A stretch of DNA of 45,423 nt from Thermoflexia bacterium (GCA_011192125.1 DUEL01000001.1:76759-122181), one strand, 5' to 3'. Numbered from the stretch's first letter, positions 31,196 to 39,798 are shown. Numbers and translations: made by a program. Notes: generated from the sequence alone by a model not told the origin.

Positions 31196-32761
31196 TCACC
31201 GACGTCGGCGGGAGAGGGCGAAGAGCACGGCCAACGCCACAGCGATCGCGAGGAGTAGGATCCCGCTGACCCGCGCCCCCCATTGAAGGGCTTGCTGGAG
31301 GAAAGAGGGAGAGGTAGCAGGCTCCTCGGTAGGTGTTTCAGTGGGTTCCTGAGCGGTGGGCGTCTCTGTTCCCTCATCGGAGGTCTCGCTCCGTTGGGCC
31401 CCCATCGCCACGTCCACCGAGACCGGTCCTGGCAGGGCCACCATCGCTGTGGACGGGCCGCTGGCGGCGTACCCGGAGGGTGGTTCCATTGCCACAGTGT
31501 AGGTCCCCGCCGCCAGGCCGGCGAAGCAGTAAGGCTCGCTCAGCCCGTCGGTGGTGTACTGTCCCACCAGGCCCACGGCGTCGCTGAGGGAGAAGACGGC
31601 GTTGGGCAGTAGTTCCTCTGTTCCCTTCTGCCAGAGGCCGTCCCCGTCTCGGTCGTGGAAGGCGACCACGCAGATGGAGCCAGTCGCGGTGGTGGGAGAA
31701 GCGGCTGGCGTGGGAGAGACCGGAGTGGGGGAGGGGGTGGGTGTCACCGACGGTATGGCGATGACCAGTTCCTGGCCCACGCGGATCAGGTTGTTGGGAC
31801 CGATGGACCCCGCGTTCAGTTCCCTGATCTGGTCTACCGTCACCCCGTACTGGGCAGCGATGCTGGAGAGGGTGTCGCCGGCCTGGACGATGTGGACGAT
31901 GGCCCCGTCCGGCCGCGGCGTCGGTGTAGGCAGTGGAGTGGGGGAGGGCCCAGGCGTGGCGGTGGGCGGAGGAGGCGGAGGGGTGCTGGTCGGTGGCGTG
32001 ACCACTACCAGGCTGGCGTCGTCGATGTACACGTCGTTGTTGATTCGAGGGATCCGATCCTGCCAGTCGGCGCGGGTGTGGATGAAGACGGTGACCGTGT
32101 CCGATTCGGCCGTCGCCTCCACCTCGAAGAGCGTCCATTGATCATAGGCCTCACGCTCCGGCGAGCGTACGACCGTCGGAGCGGCCCAGTTGGTGCCGCC
32201 GGTGGGGTCGATGCCGACCCAGATGTGCATCGGGGCCGGGTTATAGGACCGGTCGCCGGCCGGGCAGACGTTCCACTTCTCCGAGGACTCAGGCATGCAG
32301 GACCAGGTTTGGATCCAGACGCTGAAACGGAGGCGAGTTCCTGGCTGAATGCCGCTGACCTGCTGATACAGCCCAGCCTCGTGTTGCCGGTTGTAGGAGA
32401 AGTACTTCTGGGAGAACTGGCCCGAGCGTACCCGGTTGGGGTACTCGTATGCAGCGGTCCCTCGGAACTCCGGCCGCCCCCAAGCGCACTTGGGGTCGCC
32501 CTGACAGTAATCCGGCGGAGGAGCGACATACGGGGGTGGATCGTCCAGCCAGAAGGCCCGCCAGCCAGGAGCGACCTGCACCTCCGGGATGCCGTCCTGG
32601 AACGGCCAGGCCTGGCCTGCTTGCCCTTCCTCAAAGTCTCCGTTCCGGAGCAGGTTGGGCCCTTCCTGAGCGTAGACCTGCCCCGTGCTGGTTGTCCCCA
32701 GGTATAAACTGAGTATGCTGACCAGGATCAACCCGACCAGCCAGACTCGCTTTCTCATCAT
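31196..32761 (-). CDS. Secreted LysM/SdrD-like surface protein with C-terminal membrane anchor (twin 1)
   Basis: 521 residues. Signal peptide 1-31; an N-terminal jelly-roll, carbohydrate-binding-like domain (about 35-255: NLLRNGDFEEG, TRLRFSVWIQ, VYIDDASLVVV); a Pro/Thr linker; one LysM (about 288-337); a second linker; an SdrD/Cna-B-like module (about 361-455: CVVAFHDRDGDG, LLPNAVFSL, YCFAGLAAGTYTVAM). It ends in QALQWGARVSGILLLAIAVA ... SRRRR (489-521), one helix plus an Arg tail. It binds peptidoglycan or glycans and is held at the membrane or processed there. Same length and same tail as its neighbour. Two adjacent ATGs (32761, 32758) are possible starts. Confidence 0.88.
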   Translation of the reverse strand: MMRKRVWLVGLILVSILSLYLGTTSTGQVYAQEGPNLLRNGDFEEGQAGQAWPFQDGIPEVQVAPGWRAFWLDDPPPYVAPPPDYCQGDPKCAWGRPEFRGTAAYEYPNRVRSGQFSQKYFSYNRQHEAGLYQQVSGIQPGTRLRFSVWIQTWSCMPESSEKWNVCPAGDRSYNPAPMHIWVGIDPTGGTNWAAPTVVRSPEREAYDQWTLFEVEATAESDTVTVFIHTRADWQDRIPRINNDVYIDDASLVVVTPPTSTPPPPPPTATPGPSPTPLPTPTPRPDGAIVHIVQAGDTLSSIAAQYGVTVDQIRELNAGSIGPNNLIRVGQELVIAIPSVTPTPSPTPVSPTPAASPTTATGSICVVAFHDRDGDGLWQKGTEELLPNAVFSLSDAVGLVGQYTTDGLSEPYCFAGLAAGTYTVAMEPPSGYAASGPSTAMVALPGPVSVDVAMGAQRSETSDEGTETPTAQEPTETPTEEPATSPSFLQQALQWGARVSGILLLAIAVALAVLFALSRRRR

Positions 32762-32810
32762 TGGCTACCCTTTCTCCTGCGAGAGTCTCGAAATCACTTT
32801 GATCAGTATC

Positions 32811-32873
32811 ACCACGGAGACATGAGGGCACAAAGTTTCTAAGGCTCGAGAGCTCTCTGTGTCTCTGTGGTGT
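32811..32873. repeat. CAGAG-type element, copy 7
   Basis: Left arm ACCACGGAGACATGAGGGCA, right arm CTCTCTGTGTCTCTGTGGTG. It lies between the two twin surface-protein genes. Confidence 0.65.
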
Positions 32874-32891
32874 TCCAAGCAGATCGCTCGC

Positions 32892-34457
32892 TTAGCGGCG
32901 GCGGCGGGAGAGGACGAACAGGACGGCCATCGCGACCGCGACCGCCAACAGCAAGATGCCGCCCACCCGGGCCACCCAGCGCAGTGCCTGGGATCCGATC
33001 AGACCGCCCCCTTCAGCACCGCCGGGTACACTTACCGGTGGGGTCTGGGTCAACGGGGCCTCCCCCCGCAGCGCACCGAAGGCCACGTCCAGCCGGGTCG
33101 AAGCGCTGAGGACCAGCGCGATCGTGGAGGGCCCGCTAGCCACGTACCCGGGTGGAGGCTGCATCGTCGCCTGGTAATTACCCGGCGCCAGCCCGGTGAA
33201 GCAGTGGGGCTCGTTCAGGCCATCGGTGGTGTACTGTCCTAGCAGGCCGCTGGCGTCCTCTAGGAAGAAGACAGCGTTGGGCAGAAGTTCCTCGGTCTCC
33301 GGTTGGCGGATAGTGTCGCCGTTGCGGTCGTGGAAGGCAAGGACACACACCGAGCCGGTTTCTGGGGTGGAGGTGGCCTCTGGCGTTGGCGAGGCCGGGG
33401 GTAGCGTGGGGGCCGCTGGCTGAGTGACCTGGATAGTCACCCAGAGTTCGCTGCCCGGGATGCGGGTGCCACCGGTCTGCAACACCCAGTTGCCGGTGTA
33501 GGTGCCCGGCGTCGACGGAGCGGTCAGGTTGACGCTGATCTCCTTCACCTCGCCGGGTGCCACCCGCCCGATCGGCATCTGATCCGGCCCGCCCATCTTT
33601 TCCCCACCGACGAAGACCATAACGGTGTCGTCCGGCCAGGCTTCGGTGCCGCTGTTGCGCACCCGCCATGTCTTGGTGAACGACGCGCCGCCCTCAAAGG
33701 AGGTGCCGTCCGGGACCGTTTCGTCGACGAAGGCGGCCTGGAAGCGCACGGGGACGGGCGTGTTGGTCGGGGCGGGGGTGGGGGCCGCGGGCGGTGCGAC
33801 CACGACCAGTTCCGCATCGTCGAACCACACATCGTTGTGGGCCAGAGGTGTCTGATGGCTCAAGTTGGCGGAGACGAAAACGGTCACTTTGCCGCTGGCC
33901 CCGGCGGTGGCCTCCACGGAGACCTGCACCCACTGGTCGTTCACGTTCACCGGCGCCGACCAGACGATGCCGGAGTCGTACCATACCCCGTTGCCCTCTG
34001 GGTCAATTCCCACCTGGAAGTTGGGGTTCCATCCCCCGAATGACGGGGCAGGCAGGCCGTCGTTGCTGATGTGGGAGCGCGCCCACACGCTGAAGCGCAG
34101 CCGCGTCCCCGGGGTCACGTTGACCGTCTGCATCACCCCGGCGTGCCAGGGCACGTACTGAGCGCCGATAGCCTGGGACGACGGGCCACTCCGAAGCAGG
34201 CCATACCCGTTGGGGTCCCGCTCTACCCACCAGCTAGGTTGACACGGGAGCCAATCGGGTTCCTTCTTACACTGATCCCCTGCGTCCTCGTGCCAGGGGT
34301 ACCAGTTCGGAGCCGTGCTCCCCTCCCAGGCATCGAAGCCCGGGTTGGCGAGGAGGTTCTGCCGCATCGGAGCGGCCTGCGCCCACGTCGGCACCATCGC
34401 GAAGAGCAACGCGAAGGCGAGGATTCCACCCAGAACCAGTCGTTTTCGATTCTCCAT
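32892..34457 (-). CDS. Secreted NBR1-Ig-like/SdrD-like surface protein with C-terminal membrane anchor (twin 2)
   Basis: 521 residues. Signal peptide (1 to about 29, AQAAP); a jelly-roll, carbohydrate-binding-like domain (about 33-222: NLLANPGFDAWEG, TRLRFSVWAR, VWFDDAELVVV); an NBR1-type Ig-like domain (about 240-346: FTKTWRVRNSGTEAWPDDTV, VAPGEVKEISVNLTAPSTPG, GNWVLQ); an SdrD/Cna-B-like module (about 368-462). The end, QALRWVARVGGILLLAVAVA ... SRRRR, falls at the same residues (489-521) as in twin 1; the middle differs (Ig instead of LysM). ATG 34457 follows GAGAGGGTG. The longer frame runs back into the GT39 gene and was rejected. Confidence 0.88.
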   Translation of the reverse strand: MENRKRLVLGGILAFALLFAMVPTWAQAAPMRQNLLANPGFDAWEGSTAPNWYPWHEDAGDQCKKEPDWLPCQPSWWVERDPNGYGLLRSGPSSQAIGAQYVPWHAGVMQTVNVTPGTRLRFSVWARSHISNDGLPAPSFGGWNPNFQVGIDPEGNGVWYDSGIVWSAPVNVNDQWVQVSVEATAGASGKVTVFVSANLSHQTPLAHNDVWFDDAELVVVAPPAAPTPAPTNTPVPVRFQAAFVDETVPDGTSFEGGASFTKTWRVRNSGTEAWPDDTVMVFVGGEKMGGPDQMPIGRVAPGEVKEISVNLTAPSTPGTYTGNWVLQTGGTRIPGSELWVTIQVTQPAAPTLPPASPTPEATSTPETGSVCVLAFHDRNGDTIRQPETEELLPNAVFFLEDASGLLGQYTTDGLNEPHCFTGLAPGNYQATMQPPPGYVASGPSTIALVLSASTRLDVAFGALRGEAPLTQTPPVSVPGGAEGGGLIGSQALRWVARVGGILLLAVAVAMAVLFVLSRRRR

Positions 34458-34501
34458 TCTCACCCTCTCCTGGGAATCTGACTGTGCAATAAGCCCACAC
34501 G

Positions 34502-36508
34502 CTACGGGGACGGGACCGGCACCGTCACCTGGTCGCCCAGCACCTGTCCCTCCACGTCTACGACGGGTAGCCGCTCGAGCGTGGACCGCAGGTACAGCCC
34601 GACGACCACGCGCGGCGTCCCCTGCCATTCGTCTGGCGGGGTCAGTCGGTGGATGTCCACCACCTGGTCGCCCGCCCGCCACCACGTCATCGGAAAGCGG
34701 CCGCCCGCCGGGTCGCCGTCGCCCTGATCGACCAGCGACTCCCCGTCCCACAAGTGGATAAAGACGGTGTAGTCCGCCTGCGGCGGCGTCTCCGTCGTCC
34801 ACACCAACTCCACCCGCCAGGTCTTTCCTTCAGGGACCACACGGGCATCCAACAGCGCGATCCCTCCTTCGAACCGGGCCAGCGGTTCCGCCTGACCCTC
34901 TTCCACCGGCTCGGCGGCGAAGGCCACGTAGGCCACGAAGGGCTGGGGATCCAGGTCCCCCTTCGCTTCAGGACCGTCCCACACCTGGATGCGGGCAGGC
35001 GTGGGAAGCAGGTCTAGCCGCTCCCGGTAGTCCTCGTGCGGCCAGAGGATCAGGAGGACGGACTCAGCATCCGGTGGCATTTCCTCTGGCTGGGTCGTCA
35101 CCCTGTCGACGGAGGGGATCAGGAAGGGGATCGACGCCCATTCCACCCACATCCGTTGCTCGACGAAGGCCCAGCGGCCCGGAGTGGGCTCCCCCCTCCG
35201 CGCGGTCCATCCTTCCCCGTCCCACCCGCTGCCCAAGAATCGGTTGACGTCCGCCGCCAGCCGGGTAGCCGCCTCCTCGAAGAAGTAATGGACCTCCGGC
35301 AGAGCCGGATAGCGGACGAAGTAGTCCCGTCCGGTGGCCACCAGGCCGATCGTCAAGGCGACTAGGACGACCAGCAACCCCGTTCCTCCCCGGCCCGCCC
35401 GCTCGAGTCGCTCCCACGCCCAGGCCAACCCCAGGGCGGGGAGGACTGTCGCCAGGGGCAGGACCCCGACGGCCCGCAGGAAGTGGGGCGCGTCCTCCGC
35501 CAGCCAGGTCGGCACCAGCATCAGGCCGACCCAGGTCAGCAGGAAGGCCGGAGCAAGGCGTCGCCGGGCCCGGACCGCGGCCCAGATCGTCCCTGTGACC
35601 ATCGCCAAGCCCAGCACCGGGTCGAAGACCGGTCGGCCGGGGAGATTGTGGCGGGGGATCCTGTCCCCACGGACGAAGAACATCCCCAGCGTGCGGACCA
35701 GGTGGCGAAGGATCGTCCCCGGCAGGTCTCCCTTGTTGATCGCCGGGTTAAAGACGGAGACCGACCCGGGCCGCCCCATCACCACTTCCCAGTGGCCGAC
35801 AGTGTAGCCGAGCAGGGGGGCCAGCGCGATGGCCGCACCGAGGCCGAACCAGGCAGCGCCTGGCCACAGTCGGTGGGCTTTCCCCTGCGCGACCAGCAGC
35901 CCGGCCCAGAGGAGCAGGACGAGCGGGGTAAGTCGAACAGGGAGGTAGGTGTAGAACCCGAAACCGTAGACGAGGCCAGCCAGGAGCCACCGCCCGCGCC
36001 CTCCACGCCGCCATGCCCAGGTCCCGACCAGCAGCGCCAGCGCGGTCCATAGAGGCATCGTCACCGCTCGGAAGGCCACCCGGCTGAGGTGGACGTGCCA
36101 GAGGGTCACCGCCAGGACCGCGCCGGAGAGCCACCCCACCCGCTTCCCGAACCAGGAACGGGCCAGGAGGACCGTTGCAGGAATTGTCAATGTACCGACG
36201 ACGGCCGCCGCCAGGCGAAGCGCCGCTGGCGCGCGGCCGAGCAAAGCAAGGGGGAGTGCAGAGAGGTAGATGTAGAGGGGTTCACGACCGTGATTGGCCG
36301 GGAAATAGATCGACCCGCGGCCCGCGAGGACCTCCAGGCCGTCCAGGCCGTTGTACGCCTCATCATGATAGAGCCCCGGCGGGATTTGACCGAGGGCCAC
36401 GAATCGGAGCACCATCGCCAGGACGGTGATCCCCAGGAGTAATCCGCCCTCGATCCATCTCTCGCGCCGCCGGCGCTTCGTCTCCCCACTGCCTCCCCGA
36501 CTTGCCAA
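34502..36508 (-). CDS. GT39-like (PMT_2/ArnT-type) membrane glycosyltransferase
   Basis: 668 residues. A polybasic start, then about ten membrane helices. The first outer loop has the GT-C acidic motif LYHDEAYNG (about residue 46-54) followed by REPLYIYLSAL, typical of lipid-phosphate-sugar dependent glycosyltransferases. A ~270-residue extracytoplasmic C-terminal part ends with a beta module (YTVFIHLWDGESLVDQGDGD ... RFPMTWWRAGDQ) shared with the 1174-residue protein. Its donor would be a polyprenyl-phosphate sugar and its target possibly the surface proteins encoded next; that is inference. TTG 36508 lies 9 nt after the -10 box; the TTG at 36529 is upstream of the -10 box, so it cannot be the start. 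Confidence 0.88.
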   Translation of the reverse strand: MASRGGSGETKRRRRERWIEGGLLLGITVLAMVLRFVALGQIPPGLYHDEAYNGLDGLEVLAGRGSIYFPANHGREPLYIYLSALPLALLGRAPAALRLAAAVVGTLTIPATVLLARSWFGKRVGWLSGAVLAVTLWHVHLSRVAFRAVTMPLWTALALLVGTWAWRRGGRGRWLLAGLVYGFGFYTYLPVRLTPLVLLLWAGLLVAQGKAHRLWPGAAWFGLGAAIALAPLLGYTVGHWEVVMGRPGSVSVFNPAINKGDLPGTILRHLVRTLGMFFVRGDRIPRHNLPGRPVFDPVLGLAMVTGTIWAAVRARRRLAPAFLLTWVGLMLVPTWLAEDAPHFLRAVGVLPLATVLPALGLAWAWERLERAGRGGTGLLVVLVALTIGLVATGRDYFVRYPALPEVHYFFEEAATRLAADVNRFLGSGWDGEGWTARRGEPTPGRWAFVEQRMWVEWASIPFLIPSVDRVTTQPEEMPPDAESVLLILWPHEDYRERLDLLPTPARIQVWDGPEAKGDLDPQPFVAYVAFAAEPVEEGQAEPLARFEGGIALLDARVVPEGKTWRVELVWTTETPPQADYTVFIHLWDGESLVDQGDGDPAGGRFPMTWWRAGDQVVDIHRLTPPDEWQGTPRVVVGLYLRSTLERLPVVDVEGQVLGDQVTVPVPSP

Positions 36509-36517
36509 CGGGTTGAA

Positions 36518-36545
36518 ATTATAGCACAATGCAAGGGCTTGTCAA
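36518..36545 (-). promoter_or_regulatory. Promoter of the four-gene envelope operon
   Basis: Minus strand TTGACA (36545-36540), 16 bp, TATAAT (36523-36518): both boxes match consensus. The first codon (TTG 36508) is 9 nt downstream, so the mRNA should be leaderless. Confidence 0.75.
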
Positions 36546-36568
36546 CGACCAGGGATATTTGAGAAAAC

Positions 36569-36640
36569 ACCACAGAGACGCCGGGAGCACAGAGGAAGTT
36601 TTCGTAGAGAGTCTCTGGGTCCTCTGTGTCTCCGCGGTGA
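36569..36640. repeat. CAGAG-type element, copy 8
   Basis: Left arm CACCACAGAGACGCCGGGAG, right arm GGTCCTCTGTGTCTCCGCGG. It lies in the divergent gap between the GT39-like and GT4 genes and creates a false N-terminal extension of the GT4 reading frame. Confidence 0.65.
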
Positions 36641-36660
36641 GATCCACCGGAGGGGACAGG

Positions 36661-37779
36661 TTGCGCATCCTGATGGTCTCAAAAGCCTGCCTGGTGGGCA
36701 TCTACCAGCGGAAACTGGAGGAGATCGCCCGGCACGAGGGCGTGGAACTGCGGGTGGTGGTCCCCCCATACTGGCGGGACGAGCGGGGCGTGCTCCCGCT
36801 GGAGCGGGTCCACACTCAAGGGTACGACCTGGTCGTCGAGCGGATGGCGCTCAACGGCCATTTCCACCTCCACTTCTACCCCCGTTTGTCCCGGCATCTC
36901 CGCGACTTCCAGCCCGACCTGGTCCATCTGGACGAGGAGCCGTACAATCTGGCGACCTTTCACGGGATGGTGCTGGCCCGGCGGGCCGGGGCGCGGACCC
37001 TCTGGTTCAGTTGGCAGAACCTGCTGCGGCGTTATCCTCCGCCCTTCTCCCTCTTCGAACGGTATTGCCTCCGCTATGCCGACGGCGCCATCGCTGGCAG
37101 CCACACCGCGGCGGAGGTCTGGCGGGCGAAGGGGTACGAGGGTCCCCTGGCGGTCATCCCTCAGTTCGGGGTGGATCCCCAGCGCTTTTCCCCCTCGCCT
37201 CGGCAGGAGGAGCGACCTTTCACAGTGGGCTTCGCCGGGCGGCTCGTGGAGGAGAAGGGGGTGGACCTCCTGCTGCGGGCGGCGGCAGGTCTGCCGGGGG
37301 CGCAGGTGGCGATCCTGGGGAGCGGCCCCCTCCGGTCCCGCCTGGAGCGGATGGCGGAGGAACTGGGCCTGGACGATCGGGTGGCCTTCCTGGGCACGCT
37401 TCCCTCTCCTGAGATGCCGGTGTTCTATCACCAACTGGACGTCCTGGTCCTCCCCTCCCGCTCCCGTCCCAACTGGGTGGAGCAGTTTGGACGGGTGCTG
37501 GTGGAGGCGATGGCTTGTGGCGTGCCGGTGGTGGGGGCGGAGAGCGGCGAGATCCCCCACGTCGTCGGGGAGGCGGGGCTTGTCTTCCCGGAGGACGACT
37601 GGGAGGCGCTGCGGGACCTTCTGGTCCGATTGATGGACGATGCCGACCTGCGGGCGGAGATGGCCCGCCGAGGGCGGGAGCGGGTGCTGGCCCATTACAC
37701 CCAGACCCGGGTGGCGGAGGAGACGGTGAGGTTCTATCGGCGGGTGTTGCGGTTGCCGGATCTACAAGATGTGGTATAA
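36661..37779 (+). CDS. Family 4 glycosyltransferase
   Basis: 372 residues, GT-B fold. The N-terminal domain starts RILMVSKACLVGIYQRKLEE. The C-terminal nucleotide-sugar domain has FTVGFAGRLVEEKGVDLLLRA (about 186-206), the VLPSRSRPNWVEQFGRVLVE segment with the E-X7-E-like pair (EQFGRVLVEAMACGVPVVG, about 275-295) and GLVFPEDD. It builds an extracellular polysaccharide or glycolipid from a nucleotide sugar at the cytosolic face of the membrane. TTG 36661 was chosen because GGAGGGG stands 5 nt upstream and the preceding 44 codons are repeat DNA. Its stop codon is part of the rplS -10 box. Confidence 0.9.
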   Translation: MRILMVSKACLVGIYQRKLEEIARHEGVELRVVVPPYWRDERGVLPLERVHTQGYDLVVERMALNGHFHLHFYPRLSRHLRDFQPDLVHLDEEPYNLATFHGMVLARRAGARTLWFSWQNLLRRYPPPFSLFERYCLRYADGAIAGSHTAAEVWRAKGYEGPLAVIPQFGVDPQRFSPSPRQEERPFTVGFAGRLVEEKGVDLLLRAAAGLPGAQVAILGSGPLRSRLERMAEELGLDDRVAFLGTLPSPEMPVFYHQLDVLVLPSRSRPNWVEQFGRVLVEAMACGVPVVGAESGEIPHVVGEAGLVFPEDDWEALRDLLVRLMDDADLRAEMARRGRERVLAHYTQTRVAEETVRFYRRVLRLPDLQDVV

Positions 37780-37780
37780 T
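37753..37780 (+). promoter_or_regulatory. rplS promoter
   Basis: TTGCCG (37753-37758), 16 bp, TATAAT (37775-37780). It lies within the last codons of the GT4 gene, and the stop codon TAA is part of the -10 box. The leader to ATG 37823 is about 36 nt and contains GAGGT. Confidence 0.65.
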
Positions 37781-37822
37781 CTCTGACTGCTTGTTTGAGA
37801 ACACGGGTTGAGGTAGAAAACG

Positions 37823-38170
37823 ATGAACCTGGTGGAATCTCTGGAACGACAGTTGGAGCCCAACCCCAACATCCCCGACCTTCGGCCGGGGGACACGGTT
37901 CGGGTTCATGCCCGCATCATTGAGGGAGATCGGGAGCGCGTGCAGGTTTTTCAGGGCACCGTCATCCGCATTCGGCGGGGTGGGGCGGGGGCTAGTTTTA
38001 CCGTGCGCCGCATCGCCTCCCACGGCATCGGCGTTGAGCGCACTTTCCCCTTTTATTCCCCCCGCATCGAGAAAGTCGAGGTCACCCGCCGAGCCAAGGT
38101 GCGTCGGGCGAAGCTGTACTACCTCCGCGAGCGTCGCGGCAAGGCAGCCCGGCTGAAGGAGAAGCGGTAG
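37823..38170 (+). CDS. rplS: 50S ribosomal protein L19
   Basis: 115 residues, usual size. The L19 pattern is clear: [56 protein letters not shown] and [20 protein letters not shown] with a basic C-terminus. It contacts the 30S-50S interface of the ribosome. It has its own promoter and stands apart from the usual rpsP-rimM-trmD cluster, between two glycosyltransferase genes. A 34-bp palindrome 45 bp after the stop may end the transcript. Confidence 0.98.
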   Translation: MNLVESLERQLEPNPNIPDLRPGDTVRVHARIIEGDRERVQVFQGTVIRIRRGGAGASFTVRRIASHGIGVERTFPFYSPRIEKVEVTRRAKVRRAKLYYLRERRGKAARLKEKR

Positions 38171-38215
38171 GAAGCCGATCGCTTCTTTCCCCATTTCTCG
38201 ACCTCCTGGTTGGAC

Positions 38216-38249
38216 GACCGTAGGGCGAGTGTGCACTCGCCCTACGGTC
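38216..38249 (+). terminator. 34-bp perfect palindrome after rplS
   Basis: GACCGTAGGGCGAGTG and its exact complement CACTCGCCCTACGGTC are separated by TG and followed by ATAAAAGG. Only a weak T/A stretch follows, so this may be a REP-like palindrome that works as a 3'-end hairpin or partial terminator. Confidence 0.5.
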
Positions 38250-38266
38250 ATAAAAGGGCCAGAAGC

Positions 38267-39418
38267 ATGCAGATCGCTATGGTCGGTCCCTTCGGGCTGC
38301 GGCCTCGGGGGACGATGTCCGTCCGTGCTCTCCCGATGGCCCGCGCGTTGGCGCGCAGGGGGCACCGGGTTGTCCTTCTTCTCCCCCCCTGGCAGAATCC
38401 CGAGGACGCAGGTCGGTGCTGGGAAGAGGACGGTGTGCTCGTGGAGAACATCGTCCTCCCCTCTCTCCCTTCCCCGCTTTTCCACCTGGTCGTTGCCCTT
38501 CGACTGGCCCGCCGCGCGCTGACCGTGCGGCCGGACGTGATCCATCTGTTTAAGCCCAAGGCCTACAGCGGGTTGGCCCACCGGTTATTGGCCCACCGGT
38601 TACCCCGCCGTTTCCGCCTGGTGGTGGATACGGACGATTGGGAAGGGCCTGGCGGCTGGAACGATCTGGCTCCTTACACCCCGGCGCAGCGGCTCTTCTT
38701 CGCTCGCCAGGAGCGCTGGGGGTTGACCCATGCCGACGCTGTCACCGTTGCCAGCCGGACCCTGGAGAGTCTGGTCTGGGCGATGGGCGTCTCCCCGATG
38801 CATGTCTTCTACGTCCCCAACGGCATCCCCGATCCCGACCTTCGCGCCGTTCCCTCTTCGGAGCCGGTCATCCTCCTCTACACTCGCTTCTTTGAGTTCC
38901 CGGTGGAGCGGGTCGTTGAACTGTTGCGACGGGTGCGCGCGCGGATCCCTTCAGCCCGGCTGCTGGTTGTAGGAAAGGGGTTGTTCGGTGAGGAAGACGA
39001 CCTTCTCCGAGAGAGCCGGAGGGCGGGGCTGGGCGATGCAGTGGAGTACGTCGGCTGGGTGGAGCCGCATCGGCTCGGTGCGGTCTTCTCCCGCGCGGCC
39101 TTGGCCATCTACCCCTTCGACGACACGCTGGTCAACCGGGCAAAGTGCCCGGTCAAGTTGCTGGACCTGCTGGCGGCGGGGATGCCGGTGGTGGCGGAGG
39201 CGGTCGGCGAGGTCCGGGAGGCGATCCGGCACGGGGAGACCGGCTGGTTGGTAGAACCAGGGGACGTCGAGAGGCTTGCCGGGGCGGTCGTGCGACTGCT
39301 GGAGGAGGCCTCGCTCCGCCAGCGGCTTGGGGAGGCTGCCGCTCGCGAGGTGCGTCTCCAGCGATCGTGGGATCGCCTGGTGGAGGTCGTCGAACAGGCC
39401 TACCGAGGCGTCGGATGA
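38267..39418 (+). CDS. Family 4 glycosyltransferase
   Basis: 383 residues, GT-B fold. The N-terminal domain reads MQIAMVGPFGLRPRGTMSVR and contains a VIHLFKPKAYSGLAHRLLA block with an acceptor-side DTDDWEG. The C-terminal domain has VILLYTRFFEFPVERVVELL, LLVVGKGLFGEEDDL, YVGWVEPHRLGAVFSRA and the CPVKLLDLLAAGMPVVAEAV element that replaces the E-X7-E of other GT4s (K-X-L-D-X-L-A-X-G). Probably acts in surface polysaccharide synthesis. ATG 38267 is chosen since the longer frame runs into the palindrome; the ribosome site is weak (AGAAG). The stop overlaps the next ATG. Confidence 0.88.
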   Translation: MQIAMVGPFGLRPRGTMSVRALPMARALARRGHRVVLLLPPWQNPEDAGRCWEEDGVLVENIVLPSLPSPLFHLVVALRLARRALTVRPDVIHLFKPKAYSGLAHRLLAHRLPRRFRLVVDTDDWEGPGGWNDLAPYTPAQRLFFARQERWGLTHADAVTVASRTLESLVWAMGVSPMHVFYVPNGIPDPDLRAVPSSEPVILLYTRFFEFPVERVVELLRRVRARIPSARLLVVGKGLFGEEDDLLRESRRAGLGDAVEYVGWVEPHRLGAVFSRAALAIYPFDDTLVNRAKCPVKLLDLLAAGMPVVAEAVGEVREAIRHGETGWLVEPGDVERLAGAVVRLLEEASLRQRLGEAAAREVRLQRSWDRLVEVVEQAYRGVG

Positions 39419-39798
39419 GGGACCGTCTCCTCCGCTGGATGCCGTCTCTGGCCTGGATGGGGGTGATCTACGCCCTCTCCGCCCAACCGACCCTTCCCAG
39501 CCTCCCGGAGCCGTGGCTGGACGTCCTGATCAAGAAGTCGGCCCACGCGCTGGCTTACGGTCTGCTGGCGTGGCTGTACCTGTGGGCGCTGCGGGGGAAT
39601 GGGCCTGCTTCGGACCGGTTGTGTGCCCTCAGCCTGGCCCTGGCGGTGGTCTACGGCGCGACGGACGAGTACCACCAATCGTTCGTACCGGGGCGCACGC
39701 CGCGGCTGCTCGATGTGTTGGTCGACGGGGTGGGGGCTACGCTGACGATGGCGCTGGAGCGGTGGCGGGCTCGGGCTCGTCCTCCGGCACCTCGATGA
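39415..39798 (+). CDS. VanZ-like membrane protein
   Basis: 127 residues with four hydrophobic segments (about 7-19, 36-58, 66-82, 98-114). The VanZ-family signature YGATDEYHQSFVPGRTPRLLDVL is complete, as is the preceding KKSAHALAYGLLAWL. Function of the family is unclear; VanZ itself gives low-level teicoplanin resistance. ATGA overlap with the upstream glycosyltransferase indicates co-translation. Its 3' end overlaps the convergent scpA gene by 62 bp. Confidence 0.9.
   Translation: MRDRLLRWMPSLAWMGVIYALSAQPTLPSLPEPWLDVLIKKSAHALAYGLLAWLYLWALRGNGPASDRLCALSLALAVVYGATDEYHQSFVPGRTPRLLDVLVDGVGATLTMALERWRARARPPAPR

Noticed and set aside
31196..34457. LPXTG-type sorting signals on the twin surface proteins
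   Set aside because: No LPXTG, LAXTG or similar five-residue motif precedes the C-terminal helix in either protein.
36529..36660. 44-residue N-terminal extension of the GT4 glycosyltransferase
   Set aside because: These codons lie in a CAGAG repeat, and a good ribosome site stands just before TTG 36661.
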